NCBI GenBank assembly: GCA_039111635.1
Contig: JBCAQO010000012.1
Coordinates: 1,612,001-1,676,000, forward strand
Direction of reading: 5' to 3'
DNA length: 64,000 bases
From: Heterobasidion occidentale
Lineage: Eukaryota; Basidiomycota; Agaricomycetes; Russulales; Bondarzewiaceae
Every line of letters begins with the position of its first letter. Within the stretch, counting starts at the first letter, position 1. Shown piece after piece: positions 48,228-58,733 of this stretch. The notes beneath the pieces are model-generated. The model was not told the DNA's origin. It did not search any database and was given only the letters and a program-made list of their open reading frames with translations. The position numbers and the translations under genes were made by a program.

Positions 48228-49500
48228 CTAACTCAGCTCGAGTCCAGGCAGCAGTTCGCTGAGCTGGTCGCTGGCGGACTTGAGTTCGTCTGCCAAAGTG
48301 AGGATGCGCTCCCTCAGTTCGATTATCTCGAGGACGGTTTGGAGCCGGCGAATCTCTTGGTCGAGTTCTTCTAAGACTGTCTCGGCCGGGTTCGGGTGCC
48401 GCTCTTGTCCTTGGGTTCCCTCGTCTCTCATTCCTCCTGTACCTTGGAGGGTGCTCCTCATTGCTGCCTCCGGCGTCCTGCCTGGTGGATTGTCCTGTCG
48501 ATATGGGAGGAAAGGCCTCTCGATCTCGTCGTGCCTGTCGCTGTACCGTGGTCCAGACATATTCTGTCTGGACAGCTGCGTCTCAACTGATGGGTGCTGG
48601 TGTAGTCCCGCTGGCTCCAACGTCCTCTGTTTGGACGCGGAACGGGTCAATCCAAACGGGCTGGGGGTGAGGAGAGTGTACTGGATCTGCGCTCGAGATG
48701 AGGGCAGGTAAGAGCTCCAGGTTGATGAAGGAAGAGAATTCGTCGGGATGGATGAGTAGGGCATATGCCCCATTATTTCCTCTGGCATACCAGGAGGCCG
48801 CTCGATGATCATCGGCATAGGCCAAAAGCCTGACCTGGTCGCTTGCATCTGCGAGGCGCCTGGGAACGTCACTGTTCTCGCTCCCTGGTTGCCCTGCGAA
48901 ATAATTAGCGAGCCTCTATAAGGCTAACGCTGTGGCCATCTGTATTACCGCCGAGATTGTGGTACGTTGGAGCAGCGCATCCCCTAATTCTTCCAGTTCT
49001 CGGGGGTGCAGATCTCCACCACCGACAGGGGGTCCTCTGGTCCTGGCAGCCGATGCACTAGTCGTTGCTGATTCGCGTATACCTGCTTCAGCAGTTGTAG
49101 GCGCTGCCAAATTTCCATAGTCTCCTTGTCTTCTGCCACCTCTCGTTTCCGGTCTTGCGTCTCCTTGAGCCAACGTTGTCGTCGATCGCGGAGGCGCTGG
49201 CGGAGCCGGTCTTCTTTCTTCTTGACGTCCCTCATCGTGCTCGTCATGAGTTCCCTCAGTCCGAGGTGAGGTTCGTAGTTCCGTTTGATCTTCGGTGAAC
49301 GAGGTGAGGTTGGTGGAGACTGGTATGGAAATTCCTTCTGGAGACGCTGGGCGGCCGCCTCTGCTAGGTCGTCCAGTGTCGGGGTTGGCCACGGCCAAAA
49401 CAATGTCTGGCGAAGGGTTCCTTGAGGGTGAAGAGGTAGTTCCTTCATAAATGAGCATAGCGTGTCCTGGGGAGTGATCAAGAGAGGAGTGGTTGGACAT
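48228..49500 (-). CDS. Extra 3' ORF region of the retrotransposon (ORF3)
   Basis: The ATG at 49500 starts a frame (MSNHSSLDHSPGHAMLIYEG) that stays open to a single TAG at 48916 and then continues in the same frame to 48583 (SWYARGNNGAYALLIHPDEF). 306 codons are therefore interrupted once, and the TAG sits in TTATAG|AGG, which could also be an intron end. A second frame, 48872-48228, overlaps the end and finishes in a leucine-rich coiled-coil-like tail (LQTVLEIIELRERILTLADE). A third, 49481-48984, is rich in Arg, Lys and Glu (DVKKKEDRLRQRLRDRRQRW). I do not recognise the protein. Position after pol recalls accessory ORFs of some gypsy elements. Confidence 0.5.
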
Positions 49501-49540
49501 GTGCTGGGGAGGATATCCTTGCTTTTGATGGGGGTCGTTC

Positions 49541-49550
49541 CTCTTTATAT
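49541..49550 (-). promoter_or_regulatory. Internal TATA box before ORF3
   Basis: The minus strand reads TATATAAAG here, overlapping the end of the chromodomain frame and lying about 45 bases before the ORF3 ATG at 49500. It could drive a subgenomic transcript; this is inference from position. Confidence 0.45.
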
Positions 49551-52500
49551 ACCCCTTCCCAACTTAATCACCGCTGGTCGGGGTTTGTTGGGGTAGCTTT
49601 CGTGAAACTCACGAAGTGCCTCATCGGCCAAATCCTTGAGGAGGGCAAAGGGTTCCCAAGTGTTATCCGCTTCGGAGTATCCGACCCACTTTATGAGGTA
49701 TTTGGTTCCTCGCCCCTGGCACCTTGAATCTAGAATGACTCTACTTCATAGTGTTCTTCTTCATTCAAGATTTCTGGTGCTGGTCTGGGAAAATTCTCTC
49801 CATGGGCCTCTGTCTCATGATATTCGGTGAGCACGGAGGCATGAAACACCGGGTGAATTTTCCATGTTTCAGGTATTTTCAGCCGATAAGCCAGGGGCCC
49901 AATTCTTTCGGTCACTTGGAAAGGACCATAACGCCTAGGTGCCAGTTTGAACTTCGGATGAGTTGTCCGAATATGTGTTCCTTCTAGCCAAACTTGGGTT
50001 CCTGCTTCCCACTGCGGAAGTTTCCGGTGTAGGTCCCGGTCTTTGGCATGCTGCGCCGCTATCTGTAGGCTGGCAGCTGCATCCTCTTGGACTTCCTTGA
50101 TTAACCGTAACCGTTCCGTTACTGCGGGCACCTTGGTCTCCAACGCTGAGTCCACTGAATATGGCGGATTAAACCCATAGAGGACTTCAAACGGCGATTT
50201 CCCTGTAGCGGAGTGTCTTCAGGTGTTGTGAGAGAATTCTGCGAAGGGAATCAAGTCTACCCAGTTATCTTGGTGGTAGTTGCAGAATACCCGCAGGAAT
50301 TGCTCGATCTCCTGATTAACCCGTTCCATTTCTCCATCTGTCTGGGGGTGATAGGCCGTGCTGAGGGCCGGAGTGATTCCAAGGCCTTTCCACAGTTCTC
50401 GCGTGAACCTTGCCGCAAATTGAGGGCCTCTGTCGGATACCACCTTGGTCGGTAGACCGTATCGTTTGAACACGTTATCCTGGAAGAGCGTCGTGGTCTC
50501 TTCGGCCATGATTGTCTTCTTGCATGGAGTTATGACTATTCCTTTGGACAGGCCCTGGTCCACTACCACGTTTATCGAATCGTACCCTCTACTTTCCGGG
50601 AGGTCTGTTACAAAATCGGTGGAGATGAAACGCCATGGGGCGTTCGTAGTTTCCAGTGGGTGGATTGGAGGATGGGTCCTGTGGGGTAGGTTCTTGGTGG
50701 ACTGGCTAACCGCACATCCATCTACGTATTGATGGACAAACTTGGTCATGCTCGACCACCAGTAATGGTGTTGTACTAGTTCCAAGGTCTTTGCTCGCCC
50801 TGGGTGTCCTGTAGCCATAGTGTCATGGTGCGCTTTGACAATTGTACGCCGGAGGAGATCATCTTTTGGGACGCATATGTAACCATCTCGTCTAGTGATG
50901 CCGTCTTCATGTGTCCACTTTCCTAGGTCGCCCTTCATTGCCTTTGGTCCTTTTTCCAATAACTTCTTGAGGGCGACGTCAACTAGCAAGTCATGTTCGG
51001 AACGCGAGTGTCGAATAAGGGAAAGGATGTCCGAGGATACGAGTTCTGTTGCCTTGACGTGTATGTGTTCGCTAGAATCTACCAAAGTTTTGCTGGACTT
51101 GGTGAAAAGTCTGGCCGGCAACAGAGTCTGTGCCTTGTTATCAGATTCCACCCCCTCACTAAGGTCTGGACGCCTGGACAGAGCATCAGCGTGGTTAGTC
51201 GTTCCAGCTTTATAGCTAAGCTGGAAGTCAAATCTGGACAAAAACAGACTCCAACGCGCTTGTCGCCTTGATAGGTCCCGCGCCGTCTGAAAGTGTTCCA
51301 GGTTCTTGTGGTCTGTCCAGATCTCAAAGGGGTGTCAGGCGCCTTCAAGGTAGTGTTTCCAATGTTCCAGAGCTTTAATGATCGCAAGGAGTTCGCGATC
51401 ATGTACGTTGTAGTTCCTTTCGGGCGGTGAAAACGAGCCCGAGAGTATTCACTGGGTGCCAGTCGTTATCAGGTCCTTCCTGTAAGAGGACTGCACCGTA
51501 TGCAGCAAGTGAGGCGTCGGTAATAAGCCGGTACGGGCGCATCGGGTCAGGGTATATTAGGACGGGTTGACTGACGAAGGCTTTCTTTAATCGATCAAAA
51601 GCCTGTTGGCAACTCGTCGTCCAGTCCCATTTCGTGTCCTTCTTGGTTAAATCATGTAGGGGTTGCGTGATCAAGGAGAACTTGTCGATGAACCGCCGAT
51701 AGAAATTCCCCAGACCTAAAAAGGAGCGGATGTCTCGGACTGTGCGAGGGATGGGCCATTCCTGGATTGCTTCAACCTTGGAGTCCTCCATGGCAACATG
51801 ATCTTTTGAAATCATGTATCCCAAGTAATTTAGCTTTTCCTTGTGGAACTCGCATTTCTCTAGCTTGAGGTACAGATCATTGTCGCACAGGATTTGGAGG
51901 ACTCGTTGGACGACCACGATATGTTCTGCCGTGGTCCTTGTGAAGATGAGGATGTCGTCCATATACACCGCAATTAACCGGGCCAGGATGAGCTCTTGAA
52001 AAATCATGTTCATCATGGCCTGGAAGGTCCCTGGGGAATTGCACAGCCCAAAGAACATCACCGTGGGTTCAAAAAGTCCCAAGGGCGTTACAAATGCTGC
52101 CTTGGACTCGTCTCCTTCCTTGATGCGTACGTTGTTATAACCCCACCGAACATCCAGTTTTGAGAACACCGTTGCCCCTCGAATAACATCCAAGAGTTCT
52201 TGGATTAGAGGCAAGGGGGTGACATCTCGAATAGTATGTTCATTAAGGTGGCGATAATCTTGTACCGGGCATAGTTTTCCATCCTTCTTGTCTATGAAGA
52301 AGAAGGAGGCTGCGCTAGGAGCTGTCGACCGACGTATTGTCCCTCTAGAAAGGTGCTCCTTGACAAATTTTCCTAGCTCGTCGTGTTTATCCGGGCTCAA
52401 GGGGAATATCCTTGGAGCTTGGGGTTTAAAAGACGGTTTGAGGTTTATCGCGTGGTCCCAGATAGTATGCTTGGGGAGCCGTTGCGACCGTCTCTCGCTG

Positions 52501-53489
52501 AAAATGTCGAGGTAGGAGTGGTAGTTCGACGGCACACGATCCTTCAAATTGGTCGTGTCGATCTCCTCCTCCAGGTCTTCGTCGAAACTAGCGAACCCCA
52601 AGGGTTCGGGAGCTACCTTCCTAATGACGGGTTCTTCTCCGCTATCCATTGTGGAGGAGTCAAACAATATATGCACCTTCTCGGCGACTGTCTTCGAAGC
52701 TTCGCCTTGGGCGTCCTTTTCCAGAGTTCGCTGGTGTTCCTTCTCTCCGTTTACTTGTTTTTCGAGCCGTTTCGGAGCATTGTCGTGTCCGAATTTGTGC
52801 TCGAGCATTTCCAAGAAGCGAGCTTTCCATACCTCCCTAGGGACTTGGCTCCACTGTCTTGTTGTCCAAGTCCATGAAGGCCCTGCTGGTTCGGAGACAA
52901 GATGCGGCTTCGTTCGCTGAGGAATCTTGTCGCCACGTAATTTTGCTAGCCATACCTTCTTGGTAGGCTCTTCCCTTGCCTTGGTGAAACCGTATGGTTG
53001 TTGGCAATCTTCGGGGCACCGATCAAAGTGTACCTCACGGTGCCTCCACCCGATGGAGGGGTCGTGGTATTTCAGCCAATCTGTTCCTAGGAGCATGTCG
53101 TCTTTCCCTAGATTGGTGATGAACATTTGGACGCGTTCAGTGTGGGTTCTCCCCCGCCTGTCCTTGACGGTGAGATTCGCATCTAGGCCTCGTCGAATGA
53201 GGCCTGCCTTGTTGACGGTGTCATCGACATTGCGAACGCGGATGAGGCGGTTTAAGGGGTAGGTTGGAAAGTTATGTCTTCGTACCCACTTTTCGTTCAC
53301 CAAAACCCCTTCGCAGGCTGAGTCGATGGCGGCTCTGGCTCCAGCGCTTCTTCCTCGAGTTGTCATCCTCACATCGAGTCGAATAGGGGCAATGATGTGG
53401 CTGTTCATTGTTCCGATCCGAATACATGATGGGGAATCATACTCGGGTTTCCTCGACCCTCTCTCTTTGGCTGGTGAAGGAGAGGTCAT
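49545..53489 (-). pseudogene. pol: pol: protease, RT, RNase H, integrase, chromodomain (disrupted)
   Basis: The start ATG at 53489 overlaps the gag stop (ATGA), suggesting reinitiation. Protease: AAIDSACEG with LLGTDWLKYHDPSIGW (DSA where D-S/T-G is canonical). RT: KLDVRWGYNNVRIKEGDE and YMDDILIF. RNase H: LITDASLAAYGAVLLQEG. Integrase: HHDTMATGH zinc region ending CAVS (second Cys missing), then STDFVTDLP, VSDRGPQF and GEMERVNQEIEQF, giving D, D and E. The C-terminal part has YGPFQVTERIGPLAYRL and a chromodomain (KYLIKWVGYSEADNTWEP), which would direct integration to marked chromatin. Breaks: frame changes at about 51425-51465, in-frame TGA at 51335-51337 and at 50219-50221, and a one-base loss at about 49735 before the chromodomain. 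Confidence 0.88.
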
Positions 53490-54718
53490 GGAAAATCCGC
53501 CGTTAAATCTGCCAACATTTGTTTGGCCTTGACTTCCCCTACTTCTCTGAGGAGCGCTCGGACGCCATTAATATCACGGACGGGTCCGTTGCCTCGTCGT
53601 CCGTTAGGCGGTACGTAGCACTCTCCATCGCTCTGGCGTGGTCCTCTGCTCCTTGGGGAAGGGTTCTCACGTTCCACCAGATGACTAGGTTGTGGTACCC
53701 GACCGTGGTGGCCATGAGAACTCCCCTCCTCCAATCCTCTATGAAGTCCCGCATCGTCTCCCAGCGGGGATTCTTGCTCGTCTTCATCCTCCAAGTCTGT
53801 AGCGCGAGTTCGTCTACTTCCTCCACGTAACGGTCCGCGCGGATTTCCTCGAGCAGGGGGAATGCCTCTACGAGGGGAACGGCATTTATTCGCCCAATGT
53901 CCCTCTCTTCCATAGTTAAAACAATGGGTAGGGGGCTTGCCGTCATGGGTGCGCTTCTGGCGAGCGGCATCTCTCCTTCGAGAGGCGTCAATGTCCATGT
54001 CAACCACTTGGTTGTTCATTCTGCGAGGTGCGGTGGAGGAGTTATAGCGGAGGGCAGGTTGGAGGTGAAAACGATTAATGAAATCGCTTTGGAATGAGGT
54101 GGAGTTGGCGAGGATCGCCTTTTGAGCACTTCGGGCTCTCAGCCGTCCGTCCACTTCACAGGCGGTATTGATCCAGTCTTGGATTGTGTCGCTCGGCAGT
54201 GTTTCTTTGTCATAGATTTTGTCCATGACCCTTGGGTCGAGCCCTCTCTGGAAGTAAGGAACTTGTTCCTTATTGGTGATGTCGGCATCGGCGGCTATAA
54301 GGGCGAACTGATTGGAATATTCGTCCACCGTCATCTTCCCCTGAGAGAAGGACATAAGAGCACTGCGAGCCTTGTCCGTAAGGTTCGTTTCCTTGAATTG
54401 AAGTCTAAACTTTACAAGGAAGTCGGCCCAAGTCCCGAGGTCTTGAGGCGGTTCTGCCCCAACTGTCTTCTTTAGGAAATTTTCTGCCCATATGCCGGCC
54501 GTTCCATATCTCATGCACGAGAGGGCGAGGGAAACTTTGTCTTCATCCGTTCTGTATCAGTCTGATTCCACTGTGAAAAGGAGGAGGCAATTCACGATAA
54601 ACTTCTGTGATCGTGTTCTATCTCCGTCGAAATTATCGGGGAGTCTAAGCTTGCCCCTTCCAGATGATACTGTCGTAGGGGGAGCTGCAATATCTGCCAT
54701 ATTGTTATGGTATTCCAT
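53486..54718 (-). pseudogene. gag: gag: capsid and nucleocapsid (disrupted)
   Basis: The ATG at 54718 (MEYHNNM) is the first in frame. An open acidic stretch without ATG extends upstream to about 55020 (WAWDEIAEDWVEPPQYRNPE), so the true start is unclear. The capsid passage GTWADFLVKFRLQFKETN to GLDPRVMDKIYD is typical of the Ty3 gag domain. The nucleocapsid zinc knuckle reads CFNYGREGHWANKC: Tyr has replaced the second Cys of CX2CX4HX4C. An in-frame TGA at 54559-54557 cuts the protein early. Confidence 0.82.
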
Positions 54719-55174
54719 GGTTTGGGTATTGATCGGTGTTTGAATATCCAAGGATTCGGACTCGGATGTTCCTTCTTCTTCTTCCGATGTGTCCGGGATT
54801 TCCGGTTCGGGGTTCCTATACTGGGGTGGCTCTACCCAGTCTTCTGCTATTTCGTCCCAAGCCCACTCAGCTTCTGTTCCGTCTTCTCTTGTGAAGAAAT
54901 ATTGTCCTTCTCGGTATGAGCAGTTATCAAAGTTTGGAGGGGCTAATCGATTGGTGTCGGAGTAATACCAATGGTTTCCCCTTTGATGGATAGGACAATT
55001 ATCTTGTCGGAGTTGGTTGTGGGTTCATCTAGTGCCTGGTGGGTATCCTAGGCCTAGGTCTTGCTCCAGGGTGTGTGAGGTAACACTCTTCGGTGGGGGT
55101 CTATGCCACCGATGAGGATTGTGAGAAAGAGTGTGGCAGCAAGCAAGGTGTAGTGCAAGGTAGGGGCAAAAGCG

Positions 55175-55184
55175 AGTCTATTCT
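55175..55184 (-). other. Primer-binding site, self-priming type
   Basis: Two bases inside the 5' LTR the minus strand reads AGAATAGACT. Its reverse complement, AGTCTATTCT, occurs in the LTR at 55385-55376, 28 bases downstream of a TATATAA box, where the transcript should begin. So the RNA 5' end can pair with its own primer site, as in fission-yeast Tf1, and no tRNA match is needed. This is a sequence inference. Confidence 0.65.
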
Positions 55185-55186
55185 AG

Positions 55187-55790
55187 TGTTATGAACTGCT
55201 CGTTCGATAACCCAAGAGTAACAGGTTCTTCCCTAGGTCGCACAACGGGCTGAGTGATGGACGAAGTCTCGACTGTATCAGACAATGATACAGGAAGGAA
55301 TAATGATTTAATTACACAGTAGGAAGACTGTGTAGGAACGAGGGTGTTCGTGTAGGAAGACACGAATTAACGAGGAGAATAGACTGAAGATCCTCAGCCT
55401 ATTCTATGGGCCTTATATACTGTATAGGGTCTAGGGTAAGAGTCCGTGCTTCTCCGGGTACCCATCCCAGGAGAGCTGTGGTCGCCGTCTTTCTCAGCCG
55501 GCGCCTACTCTTGTACTTCTCCAGTCGCACCTATCCATCCTGGTGCGACGAGGTGCTTACCCATAAGCCCTAAGCCCATGGCATGTGAATGCCTGTCTTA
55601 TCAATCCGTTGCATCATTGACCCTTCCCATATATCCTCTACCGATGTCTTGAAGAACCATCGGTTCAGTCGGACCATAAGGACATGCCAAATACCTTGGT
55701 GTACGCTCCGTAGTGGAGCCGCCTAGCATGTGATGCTTGATCCATCGGATAGACCAGCCCCGATGGGCTCCGATCGGTCAAGTCATAACA
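55187..55790 (-). repeat. LTR, right copy (5' LTR of the element), 604 bp
   Basis: Promoter LTR in element orientation. The TATA box TATATAA is on the minus strand at 55419-55413, with predicted RNA start near 55385. It ends with the same inverted termini as the left LTR and is followed by CTCTG. Confidence 0.95.
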
Positions 55791-55795
55791 CTCTG
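55791..55795. repeat. Target-site duplication, right (CTCTG)
   Basis: Matches 45016-45020. Confidence 0.9.
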
Positions 55796-56284
55796 TGTGC
55801 TAATGTTGGCACAATTTGAAAGGTGTACATCGGCTCATATTTTAGTGAATGACATGATAGACTACGTGGCAAATATTCGCTGCGGGCATACAAAAGCCTT
55901 CAGACTTTGTTCACAGCTGCATTTTACAATGTGAACTCCTTGCTTGAAAAACGTTAGCAGGATGGCACAACGATGTGGCACTCCTCGGAGCTGATATTGT
56001 GTGTTCTCACTTTGAGAAGACATATGCTGGAGCTGTGGCCTGCATACGGAAGAGAATAGACGCCGACGTCGTTCAAGCTGCATCACGCGAGCTTCGTGTC
56101 TCGTGTCGGCTGAGGCCAGCAGCGGGGCGCAGAACCCATTGTGAAACAGTCCCTCGAAGGGCGCCGGGAAAAGCCGACTGGCGAGCGTTCCCACGCATTT
56201 CCAACGCATCTCTCCAGCGTGTCGAGTTCACGGCCATCATCCCTCCCGCCTATTCCTCCACGTCTGTGCTCATCCATTCACCAG
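55796..56284 (+). promoter_or_regulatory. Upstream region of the TRM44 gene, cut by the retrotransposon
   Basis: The interval between the insertion point and the ATG at 56285 is 489 bases. The first 170 are AT-rich like the DNA left of the element; the rest is GC-rich and probably 5' UTR and core promoter. No gene is seen in it. Confidence 0.4.
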
Positions 56285-58733
56285 ATGGCCCAGTCCATCA
56301 CAAAACCGCGCTTCACCCCGGACTTCTGCTCCCTTAACACCTCATCAAGCTCCCAAGGCCACGCTCCGCTCGGCCCGTCCTGGGTCTCCATCGTCGCCTG
56401 CCCTGCAGACTTCCCCCCCGAGCTTGTATGTCTCGCCTTATCTACTAGTGGTATCGCTTTAATCCCTTTAATACAATCATCTCGTGTGCGTGTTTGTATA
56501 CAGTTTGAGACCGCGATGTCCCAACTCGTGCACCACCCCGAGTACAACTCCACACTCATCCTTCGTTCTGAGGTCCTCGCAGACTACGCAGGCGCAGACG
56601 TGATCCTTTCATCAGTCCCTCTAGTCACAGGATTTACGCCCATACGCACCATTCACCGCCGTCTCCTGCCCCGCAGGCCAGGCCGTGACGCCGCCCTCGA
56701 TCAGCACTGCACATTCTACGCTTCCTCCTCCCCATCCACTCACGATGCCGCCGACGCGCCATCACCGCCAATCTCCGTGCTCGTGCTCACCCCCCTCCTC
56801 CAGCCCGGCGCCCAGCTCCCGTATTTCCACCCACTAGTCTCCCACCTCGCCTTCCGCCTTCTCCCTGCCTCCTCCACCTCCCCTTCGTCCCTCCGCATCG
56901 AGGCGCACCCCCTCCCCGCTTCCTCGATTCCGAACGACCCCGGCTCGCGCCTGCACCGCACAGCGCTCGCGCTGCTCGAGACGCTGCACCGCTATGCTTG
57001 GGGCGCGCACACGCAGTACCGCAAGCGCGTCGCACATGACACGCTCGTCCCGCGCGACACTTACCAGGATCTGTACCTCGTGATGCGCGAGCGTTGGAAG
57101 CACGTCGTGGACGAGTGGAGGGAGGCGACTGACCCGCTGAAGCACGTGTTCGAGGTCAGTGGGCATGCGTGTGCGCGCGCAACCTATTGTACGTGGAGTT
57201 GCTGAGAGCTGACTCGCGACCACAGGACGTCAGCATCGCCACGTTTCTCATGCTCCTCTGGAAAGACACGTACAGAGACAAGGACGGCGGAGACGAACCA
57301 ATATCTGAAGGCCTGACGTCTGAGCCATGGAAGCGCTGGCCACGCCCTCCCGGCGGCTTCGTCGACATGGGGTGCGCACTCCCTCTCCATCCGCTCATCA
57401 GCCGGTCCCACTCCAACACTCACCACGCTCACCCCGCTCTCCCATTGTCTTTTTCGCCCCGCACTCCGATGATCATTGGAACGCTATGACGCCGTACCAG
57501 CTGCGGCAACGGCCTCCTCACGCACATCCTTATCTCAGAAGGGTACGCCGGCACGGGATTTGACCTCCGCGAGCGCTCATCCTGGACACACTACCCCCCA
57601 CGCACGCGCACCGCGCTCTCCGTGCGCGCGTTCGACCCCGCAGCATTCGCGTCGCCCTCTACGCGCGCGGGTGCCGGTGACGAGGCCGGCGACGAGAGCA
57701 GCAGCACCGACGACGACGATGCAGGCGACGCGCCCGCGCTCGACCTCCCGCGCGGCGCGTTCCTGATAGGGAACCACGCCGACGAGCTCACGCCGTGGCT
57801 CCCCGTGCTCGCGGCGCGCGGCGGTGCGGGCGCGTCGGGGTACCTCTCCATCCCGTGCTGCGCGTGGACGTTCGAGCGCAAGTTCGAGCGCGCGCGCGAC
57901 CGGCCGTGGGCCGTGTCGGTCGCCGCCGTTGCCGGCGCGGGCGGCTCTGTGGAGACGGGGCGGGACGCGCAGGGCGAGGAGGAGGCGGCGGCGTTCGCGG
58001 CGGCGCTGAACCTCGGGTCGGATAACCAGCTCGGGAGCGCGTATGCGCGCTATCGAGTGTGGCTTGCGAGTTTGAGCGCGTGGTTGGGGTGGGTGGTGGA
58101 GGTGGAGGTGCTGCGCATCCCGAGCACGCGTAATTGGGCGATCGTGGGTGCGTGCTTCACCTTTTCTTCCCCCCCGCCAACCGGGTTTCAGCTCGCGTGT
58201 GAATGCGTGTGTCTCGTCGCTGACGTCTCCGCTCGCCCCTCCGTTTGTGTGTATGCGTGCGCGGTCGTCGCGTGCAGGACGCAAGCGCCTCTCCCAGCCT
58301 CCTCCTTCGTCCGCACCTCAAGAGCGCGAGTGCGAACAATCCTACTATGCGGACCAAAACGGACTCGCGGACGACGTCTACGCCGACCGCGCACAGGCTA
58401 TCATAGACGGCGTCGCCGCGCGCGGCGTGTTCCGGGCGCGCAGGCCCGAGGGGAAGGCGGGCGACGCGCACGACGCGGCGGAGGCGGAGGCTCGTGGACG
58501 CGAGCAGGCTCTGGGACGAGAGGACGAGGTGGGGTGGTTGGACGCGGGTGAGTGGCGCGCGTTTCAGTGTGAAGGTAGGTGAGCTGACGCGCTTTCAGGG
58601 TTGGAAGGGATGCAGGTTGAGGATCTCTGAGCCTGGTGCTGACGGACGACATTCTATAGGGAGTTTGTCGAGCTTATGGGCTGATGAAGAGGAGCGCGCG
58701 GTCGCTCTCGGTTTTTCAAACGCTGTTCTTTAG
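56285..58733 (+). CDS. TRM44: tRNA (uracil-O2-)-methyltransferase, TRM44 family
   Basis: Methylates the 2'-O of U44 in tRNA-Ser using S-adenosylmethionine, in the cytosol. Exons: 56285-56425, 56504-56703 onward to 57154, 57226-57371, 57501-58147, 58278 to about 58552, and a last exon to TAG at 58731-58733. Signatures: PPGGFVDMG joined across an intron to CGNGLLTHILISEGYAGTGF (SAM-binding loop), DLRERSSWTHYPPRTRTALS, GAFLIGNHADELTPWLPVLA, YLSIPCCAWTFERKFER, LRIPSTRNWAIVG, and the closing GWKGCRLRISEPG with SSLWADEEERA. An acidic low-complexity insert (residues around DESSSTDDDDAGDAP) sits inside the catalytic domain, and Ala/Gly-rich runs are frequent. The final junction is unresolved: the obvious donor at about 58553 gives the wrong phase for GWKGC. 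Strong GC3 bias. Confidence 0.88.

Larger units (their letters stand above)
45021..55790 (-). mobile_element. Ty3/Gypsy chromovirus-type LTR retrotransposon, 10,770 bp
   Basis: Bounded by near-identical LTRs with 8-base inverted ends (TGTTATGA/TCATAACA) and CTCTG target duplications. Genes run on the minus strand in the order gag, protease, reverse transcriptase, RNase H, integrase, chromodomain, as in Metaviridae chromoviruses of fungi. An additional ORF and a structured noncoding tract follow pol, making the element long for the group. LTRs differ by four substitutions and two indels, so insertion is recent. The coding part nevertheless carries three in-frame TGA codons, at least two frameshift regions and several substitutions of key residues, so this copy is not autonomous. 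Confidence 0.93.

Noticed and set aside
50219..54559. Recoded or readthrough TGA in the retrotransposon
   Set aside because: Considered because all three stops are TGA, but no readthrough context or structure is seen and frameshifts are also present; CpG deamination explains them more simply.
57577..58284. 235-codon minus-strand frame over TRM44
   Set aside because: Antisense shadow of a GC3-rich exon, Arg-rich composition, no motifs.
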